This document shows positions 18,094 through 25,759 of a DNA stretch of 64,000 nt, piece by piece. The position numbers and the translations under genes were made by a program. The DNA comes from Parvibaculum sp. Lineage in GTDB: Bacteria > Pseudomonadota > Alphaproteobacteria > Parvibaculales > Parvibaculaceae. The DNA lies in NCBI GenBank assembly GCA_019635955.1, contig JAHBYL010000008.1:1-64000 (forward strand), given 5' to 3'. Below the pieces are notes generated by a model. It was not told where the DNA came from. It saw only the letters and a program-made list of their open reading frames with translations, and did not search any database. Each line of letters opens with the position of its first letter. Within the stretch, counting starts at the first letter, position 1.

Positions 18094-18558
18094 TCAGGCC
18101 GTGCGGCCATAGACCCGGAAACGCCATGAGGTCTCGCCGGTGCTGGAATTGTCCTGCACCAGGCGGAGCGCCGGCCGCCCCGCCTCAAGCTTCCCACGTG
18201 TTCTCGCCTGCATCAGCTTGAAGCGCAGCAGCGCTTCGTCATAGGGCTTCACGATATAATCGTCCGCCCCGGCCTCGAGCGCCCGGCGGACCGAAGCCGC
18301 CGAGTCGTCTGTCGTTACATGGAAAAGGCAGAGATCGCGGCCACCGCCCTGTTTGCGAACAGCTTCCGTCAGAAGCCGTCCGTCGCGCGTCTCGAGCCGG
18401 CCCTCGGCCAGCACGAGCTCCGGTCGCGTGCCCGCTATGAGGGCCAGCGCCTCTTCCGCCGTCGCCGCGCAGGCGACCCGAAAGCCAAGCCGCTCCAGCA
18501 GATGGGCGGCAGCCCGTCCTGCAGCGGCAGAAGGATCGGCGATAAGAGCTTTTGCCAA
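18094..18558 (-). CDS. Response-regulator receiver protein with Glu at the phosphorylation site
   Basis: This is a stand-alone CheY-like domain of 154 residues with a short tail. By alignment to the receiver fold, the phospho-acceptor Asp is replaced by Glu52 in ELVLAEGRLETRDG. The acidic pocket keeps one residue (Asp8 in LIADPS). The conserved Thr (VTTDD, 82-83) and Lys104 (YIVKPYD) are present. It may therefore be locked in an active-like state, which is inference. The start is uncertain: no ATG fits, and the frame begins best at a TTG at 18556-18558. The C-terminal 35 residues match no output domain. Confidence 0.75.
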   Translation of the reverse strand: MAKALIADPSAAAGRAAAHLLERLGFRVACAATAEEALALIAGTRPELVLAEGRLETRDGRLLTEAVRKQGGGRDLCLFHVTTDDSAASVRRALEAGADDYIVKPYDEALLRFKLMQARTRGKLEAGRPALRLVQDNSSTGETSWRFRVYGRTA

Positions 18559-18645
18559 GGGACCATGTCCGGCATGCGGGCACCGCGCCCGTCTGCCGAA
18601 GACACTAGGCTCTGAGTCTTAAACCAATCGTTAACCGCGTTTTTC

Positions 18646-19053
18646 TCAACCGCGAAACCCGTCCGCCAGCCGCTCGCCAAGGCTTCGGGCGTCGTCTGCC
18701 CCATAAGGCTCCACCTGCCCCACGCCCCAGACGGGAGAGGGCCAGGCCGCATCCCCGGAAAAGCGGGCAATCACATGGACATGAAGCTGCGGCACCATAT
18801 TCCCCAGCGCCGCCACGTTCATTTTTTCAGCTCCGGTCGCTTCCCGGAGAACCGCTGAGGCAAGGTCGATCTCGGCGTGAAAATCCGCCTTCTCCGCCCC
18901 CGCCACATCGTCGAAATCCCGCAGACCCGGCCGCCGCGGCACGAGAATGAGCCAGGGAAACCGCCGGTCGTTCATCAGCAACACCCGGCAAAGGGCGAGA
19001 TCGGTCACAAGGAACGTATCGGCGGCAAGCCGCTCATGGAGTTCGAAGGACAT
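18646..19053 (-). CDS. HIT-domain nucleotide-binding protein
   Basis: Histidine-triad proteins bind or hydrolyse nucleotides. The 135-residue protein has the HIT core with the C-terminal motif PQLHVHVIARF, in which the first His of the usual HxHxH triad is Gln. This variant is seen in other bacterial HIT proteins. Other matching stretches are LLMNDRRFPWLILVPRR and NVAALGNMVPQLH. The ATG at 19051-19053 is preceded by GAGGCCTGA. It begins just after the end of an acyl-CoA dehydrogenase relic on the same strand. Confidence 0.85.
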   Translation of the reverse strand: MSFELHERLAADTFLVTDLALCRVLLMNDRRFPWLILVPRRPGLRDFDDVAGAEKADFHAEIDLASAVLREATGAEKMNVAALGNMVPQLHVHVIARFSGDAAWPSPVWGVGQVEPYGADDARSLGERLADGFRG

Positions 19054-19060
19054 TCAGGCC

Positions 19061-19440
19061 TCAATAAGACTTCGGCAACCCGAGCACCCGCTCGGCGATG
19101 AAACTCAGGATCAACTCGCGGCTCACCGGCGCAATGCGCGCGATCATGATTTCGCGCATATAGCGTTCCACGAAACTTCGCATAGCCCATGCCGCCATGC
19201 GTCATGATTGCCAGTCTGCAGGCCCGAAACCGGCCTCCGCCGCGAGATATTTCCCGGCATTGGCCTCTGCGCGCAATTCTCGCCCGCGTCGTGCGCCGCC
19301 GCCTTTTGAAACTCATCAGGTTCGCCGCCTCGAGCTCCGCCTGAAAGCCGCCGCGCGAGCGGATGCTGGATCGCTGTTCTGCCCGATCGGGCTTTCCGAA
19401 CACCTCCCGCGGTCCCCGCGCATGACCCGTTCGGAACGGG
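19061..19440 (-). pseudogene. Acyl-CoA dehydrogenase C-terminal relic with several frameshifts
   Basis: Reading the minus strand and switching frames recovers the end of an acyl-CoA dehydrogenase. The recognisable pieces are EVFGKP, PIGQNS, IQHPLA, AELEAANLMSFK, ANAGKYLAAEAGF, AIMTHGGMGYAK, and VERYMREIMIARIAPVSREL with LGLPKSY and a stop at 19061-19063. Pieces lie in different frames, and at least four shifts are needed over about 370 bases, so no functional protein is made. Only the last 120 or so residues remain; the catalytic and FAD-binding front of the gene is gone. The 5' end runs into a truncated DUF2336 gene, which suggests a deletion joined the two. Confidence 0.85.
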
Positions 19441-20062
19441 CGGTTCCCATGAGAGCAAGCACCAGCGGCGAGCGGCGCAGCGCCTCGGCGACCTTCACCA
19501 GCAGCGCGTGGCGCGAATCGGCCGGCAGGCGCGGGTCTGCGATCAGGGCTTCGCGCACGGCCGCGAGGTGGCCGAGACGCTCGGCGATGCGACGGAAGCT
19601 GAGCGATGCGACGACGGCACCGCCATTGGCGAGCAGCGCCAGGCAGGCCTCCGCCTCGCCGACTTCCGCCAGAGCGGCCGACACCTGCATGGAAAGGCCG
19701 GGCCGGCGCGCCACCAGCACCTGCGTCGCCCCGCTTCCGTCGGCGACCCGGTCGATCAGGTCGAGGTCGGAGATCAGCGGCGAACGCGCGATCACGATGC
19801 TGGCGACTTCCGGCTGGTCGGCGGCAAGGGCCGCCACCACCTGCGGCGGCGCATGCCGGCTCATCGAAACCGCCTCGGCCAATGCCTGCCGCACCTTCCA
19901 GGCCGGATCGTCGAGCAGCAGCGTCAGCGCCGCTTCGGCCGCGCACCTGTCCTCGAAGGGAAGCTCGCCGGACATGAAGGCATTCGCCAGCGCCGTGGCC
20001 GCTGCCGCCCGCTCGGAGACACGGGCCGTGTTGATCCATTTCAGGAATTGCGCAACAACCAT
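19316..20062 (-). pseudogene. DUF2336 gene truncated and fused to the acyl-CoA dehydrogenase relic
   Basis: Starting at the ATG at 20060-20062, about the first 205 residues follow the DUF2336 helical repeat pattern, for example AKIRQ-like repeats such as PAWKVRQALAEAVSMSRHAP and SPLISDLDLIDRVADGSG. After ARSERVMRG the frame enters the acyl-CoA dehydrogenase relic (CSESPIGQN) and stops at 19316 without the DUF2336 C-terminal domain. The intact copy at 7326-8462 is 378 residues, so this one has lost about the last third. It may still be translated as a 248-residue hybrid. Breakage by deletion is the simplest explanation. Confidence 0.75.
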
Positions 20063-20188
20063 CAAACTGCCCTGACTCGCCGGAAAACGCACGGCGCCCT
20101 CGTCAGAAACGGTAGGCGGGAAAGGTTTACGAAGCGTTCACCACGTTTTTTAACCGCCCGCGCGGCTGCCGGCAGAGCGGAGGACGTG

Positions 20189-20647
20189 ATGGCCGGGCTC
20201 TATCTCGAGGACTGCACGCCGGGACTGCTGATCCGGCACGCGCTGCGCAAGACCGTGACCGAGAGCGACAACATGCTGTTCTCGGTGATGACGCTGAACC
20301 CTCAGCCATTGCACATCGATTTCGATTTCGCCGCCAAAAGCGAATGGGGAAAGCCGATCGTCAACTCGCTTTTCACACTGGGACTCATGATCGGCATTTC
20401 CGTGCACGACACCACGCTCGGCACCACCATCGCCAATCTCGGTATGACGGATGTGACCTTCCCGAAGCCCGTCTTCCACGGCGACACGCTCCGCATCGAA
20501 ACCCGCGTCATGTCGAAGCGCCGCTCGAAGTCGCGGCCCAAGGCCGGCATCGTCACCTTCGAGCACAAGGCCTTCAACCAGCGGAACGAGGAAGTCGCCT
20601 CCTGCACGCGCCAGGCCTTCATGATCGCGAAAAGCGAGGAAGGCTGA
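20189..20647 (+). CDS. MaoC-family dehydratase
   Basis: This 152-residue hot-dog-fold enzyme is of the MaoC group, which hydrates enoyl-CoA thioesters. The signature His lies in NPQPLHIDFDFAAKSEWGKP, followed by IVNSLFTLGLMIGISVHD and the strand FPKPVFHGDTLRIETRVMSKR. The ATG at 20189 follows AGCGGAGG; the frame is open far upstream but that part opposes the DUF2336 gene. It lies 3 bases ahead of a CitE-like lyase gene and then a 2-hydroxyacid dehydrogenase. This suggests a short pathway for branched dicarboxyl-CoA intermediates such as mesaconyl- or citramalyl-CoA, which is inference. Confidence 0.88.
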   Translation: MAGLYLEDCTPGLLIRHALRKTVTESDNMLFSVMTLNPQPLHIDFDFAAKSEWGKPIVNSLFTLGLMIGISVHDTTLGTTIANLGMTDVTFPKPVFHGDTLRIETRVMSKRRSKSRPKAGIVTFEHKAFNQRNEEVASCTRQAFMIAKSEEG

Positions 20648-20650
20648 GAG

Positions 20651-21499
20651 ATGCGCTCCTTCCTTTTCATTCCCGCCGACAGCGAAAAGAAACTGTCGAA
20701 GGCTGCAAGCTGCGGCGCGGATGCGATCATCCTCGACCTCGAGGATTCGGTCGCCCTCTCCGCCAAGGAAGGGGCGCGGATTGCCGCCGCCGCCTATCTG
20801 AAGACGGCGGATCGCGCGGGCCCGAAAATCATCGTCCGCATGAATGCGCTCGACACACCTTTCTGGGAAAAGGATCTCGAAGCCGTCATCCCGGCGAACC
20901 CCGATCTCATCGTCGTACCGAAAACGCTGTCGGGCGAATGCGTGAGGAAAGTCGGCACCCGCATTGACCGCATGGGCGGCGAGAAGCATATCGGCATCGG
21001 CTGCGTCGCGACCGAAACCGCCGCCTCTCTCTTCACGCTCGGCACCTATGCCGGTTCGCATGAGCGCCTCGCCTTCCTCACCTGGGGCGCGGAAGACCTA
21101 GCCGCCGCGCTCGGTGCGCGCGACAACAAGGATGAGCACGGCCTCTATACCGGCCCTTACCAGCTCGCCCGCACGCTCACACTGCTCGGCGCGGTCGCCG
21201 CGGGTGTGCAGCCCGTCGATGGCATCTGGAAGGATTTCCGCGACGAGAAAGGTCTTGAAGCCGAAGCGCGCACCGCCATGCGCGACGGCTTCACCGGCAA
21301 GATGGCCATTCATCCCGCCCAGGTCGCGATCATCAACGAGGTCTTCACGCCGAGCGAGGCCGATCTCGCCCATGCCCGCGCCGTCATCGCCGCCTTCGAT
21401 GAGGCCGGCGATGTCGGCGTCGTCGCGCTCGACGGCGTCATGCTCGACATCCCGCATCTGAAACAGGCGCGCGCCCTTCTCGCCCGCGCAGGAGAATAG
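20651..21499 (+). CDS. HpcH/HpaI aldolase, CitE-like CoA-ester lyase
   Basis: The 282-residue TIM-barrel enzyme matches the CitE/malyl-CoA lyase group, which cleaves 3-hydroxyacyl-CoA esters with Mg2+. Diagnostic stretches are RSFLFIPADSEKKLSKA, the metal-site Asp-Leu-Glu-Asp in IILDLEDSV, IVRMNALDTPFWEKDL, and the C-terminal FTGKMAIHPAQVAIINEVF. It starts 3 bases after the MaoC stop and ends 9 bases before the next gene, so the three are an operon. Likely substrates are malyl-CoA, methylmalyl-CoA or citramalyl-CoA; sequence does not decide among them. Confidence 0.9.
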   Translation: MRSFLFIPADSEKKLSKAASCGADAIILDLEDSVALSAKEGARIAAAAYLKTADRAGPKIIVRMNALDTPFWEKDLEAVIPANPDLIVVPKTLSGECVRKVGTRIDRMGGEKHIGIGCVATETAASLFTLGTYAGSHERLAFLTWGAEDLAAALGARDNKDEHGLYTGPYQLARTLTLLGAVAAGVQPVDGIWKDFRDEKGLEAEARTAMRDGFTGKMAIHPAQVAIINEVFTPSEADLAHARAVIAAFDEAGDVGVVALDGVMLDIPHLKQARALLARAGE

Positions 21500-21508
21500 T
21501 AACCGCTT

Positions 21509-22432
21509 ATGAAACCGTCCGTCTTTCTCGCCCTACCGCTCGGCAAACCGTTCGAGCGCAAGCTTTCCGACCGCTTCACGATCATTACCGATCCTGCGGA
21601 GCGCGGCGCGGCCGAGGCCCTCGTCACCATCGGCGCGAACATCACCGGCGCCACCGAAATGGACGCCATGCCGAAACTGAAGCTCATCTGCTGCTTCGGC
21701 TCGGGCCATGAAGGCGTCGACGTGGCGGAAGCGGAACGCCGCGGCATCAAGGTGGCAAACACGGTCGGCGCCAACGCCGCCACCGTCGCCGACCTTGCCG
21801 TCGCCCTCCTCCTCGCCTCGATCCGCAAGGTCGTGGAGGCGGACCGCCTGACGCGCGCCGGAAAATGGCGCGGCGACAATCCCGCCTCGCTTCTCTTCCT
21901 GCGCGGCCTCACCGGCCGCAAGGTCGGCATTGTCGGCCTTGGCGCCATCGGCCTGAAGATCGCGAGGCGCCTCGAAGGCTTCGAAACCGAAATCGCCTAT
22001 ACCGGCCGCAGCGAAAAGCCCGGCATCCCCTACCGCTATTTCCGCTCGGCCCTCGACCTCGCCACCTGGGCCGACACGCTCATCCTCGCCCACCGCGCCG
22101 ACGAGACGAACCGGCATCTCGTGAATGCCGAACTCCTGAAGGCGCTCGGCCCCGAGGGCCATGTCGTCAACATCTCGCGCGGCTCCGCCATCGACGAGGA
22201 CGCGCTGATTGCAGCCCTGAAAAGCGGCACCATCGCCGGTGCCGGCCTCGACGTCTTCGAGAATGAGCCCGCGCCCCGCGCCGATCTCGTCAATCTGCCC
22301 AACATCGTCGTGATGCCTCATCTCGGCGGCGGCACGTCGGAGGCGATCGTCGCCATGGGCGATACGGTGATCGCCAATCTCGACGCCTTTTTCGGCGGAA
22401 AGCCTCTACCGAACCCGGTCCTCCCGGCCTGA
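21509..22432 (+). CDS. D-isomer-specific 2-hydroxyacid dehydrogenase
   Basis: This NAD(P)-dependent enzyme of 307 residues interconverts a 2-hydroxyacid and a 2-oxoacid. The Rossmann glycine motif is VGIVGLGAIGLKIARRLEGF. The catalytic Arg lies in VVNISRGSAIDEDAL, the Glu in LDVFENEP and the His in VVMPHLGGGTSEA. It resembles glyoxylate/hydroxypyruvate reductases. As the third gene of the MaoC-lyase operon it could reduce the glyoxylate or pyruvate released by the lyase, which is inference. A hairpin terminator follows 4 bases after its stop. Confidence 0.9.
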   Translation: MKPSVFLALPLGKPFERKLSDRFTIITDPAERGAAEALVTIGANITGATEMDAMPKLKLICCFGSGHEGVDVAEAERRGIKVANTVGANAATVADLAVALLLASIRKVVEADRLTRAGKWRGDNPASLLFLRGLTGRKVGIVGLGAIGLKIARRLEGFETEIAYTGRSEKPGIPYRYFRSALDLATWADTLILAHRADETNRHLVNAELLKALGPEGHVVNISRGSAIDEDALIAALKSGTIAGAGLDVFENEPAPRADLVNLPNIVVMPHLGGGTSEAIVAMGDTVIANLDAFFGGKPLPNPVLPA

Positions 22433-22436
22433 ACAG

Positions 22437-22459
22437 AAAATGGACTTCGGTCCATTTTT
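22437..22459 (+). terminator. Intrinsic terminator after the 2-hydroxyacid dehydrogenase
   Basis: A 9-base stem (AAAATGGAC with GTCCATTTT) closes a TTCG tetraloop and ends in a run of five T. It lies 4 bases after the dehydrogenase stop and ends the MaoC-lyase-dehydrogenase operon. Confidence 0.88.
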
Positions 22460-22521
22460 GACTGGCATCCCGTCCACCACGGGCGTAACCTTCCTCAAAA
22501 GCATTGGGAGGAGGAACCGAT

Positions 22522-24261
22522 ATGCATGATCTCGTCATCCGCGGCGGTCTGGTCGTCGACGGCACCGGCGCCAAAGGCCGCGTGGCCGATATTGCCATCG
22601 ACAATGGCCTCGTCACCGAAGTCGGAACCGTGGCCGGAAAGGGCAAGCGCGAGATTGACGCGGCGGGCCTCGTCGTCACGCCGGGCTGGGTCGACATCCA
22701 TACCCATTATGACGGCCAGGTCACCTGGGACCCCCTCCTCTCGCCCTCCTGCTGGCACGGGGTCACCACCGTCGTCATGGGCAATTGCGGCGTCGGCTTT
22801 GCGCCCGCAAAGCCCGACAAGCATGACTGGCTGATCGAGCTCATGGAAGGCGTCGAGGATATTCCCGGTGCAGCGCTTGCCGAAGGCATCCAGTGGAACT
22901 GGGAAACCTTCCCCGAATATATGGACAGTCTCGACCGGCAGCAGCGCGTGCTCGACATCGCCACGCAGGTGCCGCATGGATCCGTCCGCGCCTATGTGAT
23001 GGGCGAGCGCGGCGCGCGCAACGAAGCGGCGACCGATGAAGACATCGCCGCGATGGCGACGATCGTCGAGGAAGGCATCGCCGCAGGCGCGCTCGGCTTC
23101 TCCACTTCACGCACCATGCTGCACCTCTCGAAAGACGGCGAGCCGGTGCCCGGCACCTTCGCCAACAAGGCGGAACTCATGGGCATTGGCCGCGCGCTGG
23201 GCGCGGCAGGCCACGGCGTCTTTGAAATGGCGTCCGACATGACGCCGGCGGAAGAAGAGTTCAACTGGATGAAGGAGCTTTCCGCCGAAACCGGATTGCC
23301 GGTCACCTATGCGCTGCTGCAATCGCCTGTCGATGCCGACAAGTGGCGCCACATGCTCGCGCTCACCGATGAGGCGCGCAAGCAGGGCGCGAATGTCACC
23401 GCGCAGATCGCCTGCCGCCCGACGGGCATGGTGCTTGGCTGGCAAAGCACGGTACATCCCTTCATCACCTATCCCGCCTATCGCGAGATCGCGAACCTGC
23501 CCTTCGCGGAGCGGCTGGAGAAACTGAAAGACCCGGCGGTGAAGGCGCGCATCCTCGCCGACAAGCCGCGCGAGATGGGAACGCTCGGCGCCATTCTCAC
23601 CCAGGGCTATGACCGCATGTTCCGCCTCGAACAGGGCGAGACGCTGGACTACGAACCGGCGCCTGAAGACAGCGTCGCCGCGCAGGCAAAGCGCGAAGGC
23701 CGCAACCCTGCCGAAATCGTCTATGACATGCTCATGGAGAAGAATGGCCGCGGCTATATATATCTGCCGCTGCTCAACTACGCGCGCTTCAACTTCGACC
23801 ATATCCACGAAATGATGCAGCATCCGGCAACGGTGCTGAGCCTGTCGGATGGCGGTGCACATTGCGGCGTCATCTGCGATGCGAGCTTCCCGACGTACAT
23901 GCTGACGCATTGGGTGCGCGATCGCGCGCGGGGCCCGCGCCTGCCACTCGAGCAGGTGGTGCGCATGCAGACGCACGACACCGCCCGTCTCTACGGCCTC
24001 AACGATCGCGGCGTGATCGCGCCCGGCATGAAGGCCGACATCAATGTGATCGACCTCGACAAACTGCGCATCCTGCCGCCGGAAATGGTCTTCGACCTGC
24101 CCGCCGATGGGCGCCGCATGATCCAGCGCGCCGAAGGCTACCGCGCCACCATCGTCAGCGGCGCCGTCACCTTCGAGAACGGCGACGCGACGGGTGAAAT
24201 GCCGGGCCGCCTCATCCGCGGTCCGCAGCGCGAACGCGCCGCGGTGCAGGCCGCCGAGTAA
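22522..24261 (+). CDS. Amidohydrolase, N-acyl-D-amino-acid deacylase-like
   Basis: This 579-residue metal-dependent amidohydrolase resembles D-aminoacylase proteins. The N-terminal HxH metal motif is in VDIHTHYDGQVTWDP. The Cys of the D-aminoacylase metal site is in MGNCGVGFAP. Later motifs are the Asp in LSLSDGGAHCGVICDASFP and a C-terminal beta-domain segment IAPGMKADINVIDLDKL. Strong GGAGGAGG precedes the ATG at 22522. The true substrate is not known; many long relatives of this type are uncharacterised. It converges with chrA, 3 bases apart. Confidence 0.85.
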   Translation: MHDLVIRGGLVVDGTGAKGRVADIAIDNGLVTEVGTVAGKGKREIDAAGLVVTPGWVDIHTHYDGQVTWDPLLSPSCWHGVTTVVMGNCGVGFAPAKPDKHDWLIELMEGVEDIPGAALAEGIQWNWETFPEYMDSLDRQQRVLDIATQVPHGSVRAYVMGERGARNEAATDEDIAAMATIVEEGIAAGALGFSTSRTMLHLSKDGEPVPGTFANKAELMGIGRALGAAGHGVFEMASDMTPAEEEFNWMKELSAETGLPVTYALLQSPVDADKWRHMLALTDEARKQGANVTAQIACRPTGMVLGWQSTVHPFITYPAYREIANLPFAERLEKLKDPAVKARILADKPREMGTLGAILTQGYDRMFRLEQGETLDYEPAPEDSVAAQAKREGRNPAEIVYDMLMEKNGRGYIYLPLLNYARFNFDHIHEMMQHPATVLSLSDGGAHCGVICDASFPTYMLTHWVRDRARGPRLPLEQVVRMQTHDTARLYGLNDRGVIAPGMKADINVIDLDKLRILPPEMVFDLPADGRRMIQRAEGYRATIVSGAVTFENGDATGEMPGRLIRGPQRERAAVQAAE

Positions 24262-24264
24262 GGT

Positions 24265-25593
24265 TCAGACGAGCCGGATCGCGAGGCCGAGCGCGGCGAA
24301 GAGACCGAGCACGCTCACCATGCCCATCTTGAACCTCAGCACGGCGACAAGCGCGCCGATGCTGAGGGCAAAGGCCCAAGGATCGAGCGTCGAGATATCC
24401 GGTACCCAGAGCCGCAGCACCGAAACATGCCGTTCCGCCACCTCGCCGAACAGGACATGAAGGCCGAACCAGATCGCCAGATTGAGAATGACGCCCACCA
24501 CCGCCGCCGTGATGGCAGCGAATATGGCATTCAGGCTTTCGACCTTCCTGAGGCGTTCGACATAAGGCGCGCCGAGAAAGATCCAGAGGAAGCAGGGCGT
24601 AAAAGTCACCCAGACCGTCACGATGGCACCTGCAATACCGGCCATCACCGGTTCGAGCCCCGTCTCGGCCCGGAAGGCGCCGAGATAGCCGACGAACTGA
24701 AGGACCAGAATGAGCGGCCCCGGCGTCGTCTCGGCAAGGCCGAGCCCATCGAGCATCTCCCCCGCCGATAGCCAGCCGTAATTCTGAACCGCTTCCTGCG
24801 CCACATAGGCAAGCACCGCATAGGCGCCGCCGAATGTGACGACCGCCATCTGCGAGAAGAAGACCGCCTGCTGCGACAGCACATGGCCGCCGCCGAGGAA
24901 GAAGATCAACGCCGCAACCGGCCCGAGCCAGAGCAGGAACCCGATTGCCAGCGTCTTCGCCGAGCGAAGCGCCATGCCGGTCCGCGTCGCCGGTTCGCTC
25001 ACCACGCCGTTCAACGTATCGCCCTCATGCGGCGGCGCCGCGCTGATGAGCCCGCCCCGCGCGGCGAAAAAACCGAAAAGCGCCGCGCCGGCGATCACCA
25101 GCGGAAACGGGATGTCGAAGAAGAAGATGGCAACGAAGGCCGCGGCTGCGACCGCGTAAAGCGCGCCCTGCTTCATCGCGCGCTTCGCAATCCGGATCAG
25201 CGCCTCGATCACGATGGCGAAGACGGCCGTCTTGATGCCGAAGAAGATCGCTTCGACCACCCCGAGATCGGCATAGGCGGCGTAGAAGATGCTGAGCGCC
25301 AGCATCACCGCGACACCCGGCAGGATGAACATGAGCCCCGCCGCAAGCCCGCCTTTCACACCATGCAGCAGCCAGCCCGAATAGGTCGCAAGCTGCTGTG
25401 CCTCCGGCCCCGGCAGCAGCATGCAGAAATTGAGCGCATGGAGGAATTGCGGCTCGGAAAGCCACTTCTTCTCCTCGACGAGAATCCGATGCATCAGCGC
25501 AATCTGTCCGGCCGGACCACCGAAACTCAGAAACCCGATCTTGGTCCAGACGCGGAACGCCTCGCCGAAGCTCACATCGGTTTGTCCGGCCAT
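24265..25593 (-). CDS. chrA: Chromate transporter, ChrA family (two-domain)
   Basis: ChrA proteins export chromate and are built of two homologous membrane halves. The 442-residue protein has the CHR signature FGEAFRVWTKIGFLSFGGPAGQ at its N-terminus, then LPGPEAQQLATYSGWLLHGVKGG. The second-half copy is SQMAVVTFGGAYAVLAYV with LAETTPGPLILVLQFVGYLGA. About 10-12 helices are predicted. Not all ChrA-family members confer chromate resistance, so the ion is not certain. A 21-codon frame with its own ribosome site sits just upstream and could be a leader. Confidence 0.88.
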   Translation of the reverse strand: MAGQTDVSFGEAFRVWTKIGFLSFGGPAGQIALMHRILVEEKKWLSEPQFLHALNFCMLLPGPEAQQLATYSGWLLHGVKGGLAAGLMFILPGVAVMLALSIFYAAYADLGVVEAIFFGIKTAVFAIVIEALIRIAKRAMKQGALYAVAAAAFVAIFFFDIPFPLVIAGAALFGFFAARGGLISAAPPHEGDTLNGVVSEPATRTGMALRSAKTLAIGFLLWLGPVAALIFFLGGGHVLSQQAVFFSQMAVVTFGGAYAVLAYVAQEAVQNYGWLSAGEMLDGLGLAETTPGPLILVLQFVGYLGAFRAETGLEPVMAGIAGAIVTVWVTFTPCFLWIFLGAPYVERLRKVESLNAIFAAITAAVVGVILNLAIWFGLHVLFGEVAERHVSVLRLWVPDISTLDPWAFALSIGALVAVLRFKMGMVSVLGLFAALGLAIRLV

Positions 25594-25611
25594 ATCGTTA
25601 ACTCCGCTCCG

Positions 25612-25677
25612 TCAGGCGATTCGCGCGGCTTGCACCGTCAATATGACCGCGATAGCGGAAAACCGCATCATTTGCAT
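25612..25677 (-). CDS. Putative 21-residue leader frame upstream of chrA
   Basis: A short frame begins at the ATG at 25675-25677, preceded by AGGAGAG, and encodes a hydrophobic peptide (MQMMRFSAIAVILTVQAARI). Its stop is 18 bases before the chrA ATG. Size, position and the good ribosome site are consistent with a leader peptide or a translated upstream frame that influences chrA translation. No family supports it, and it could be chance. Confidence 0.3.
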   Translation of the reverse strand: MQMMRFSAIAVILTVQAARIA

Positions 25678-25759
25678 GTCATCTCTCCTGCAAGGCGATT
25701 GACGCCACCCGTCCGCCTGTGCAGGTTGAGCGCCGCCCGAACCCGGAAGGGACAAGATT

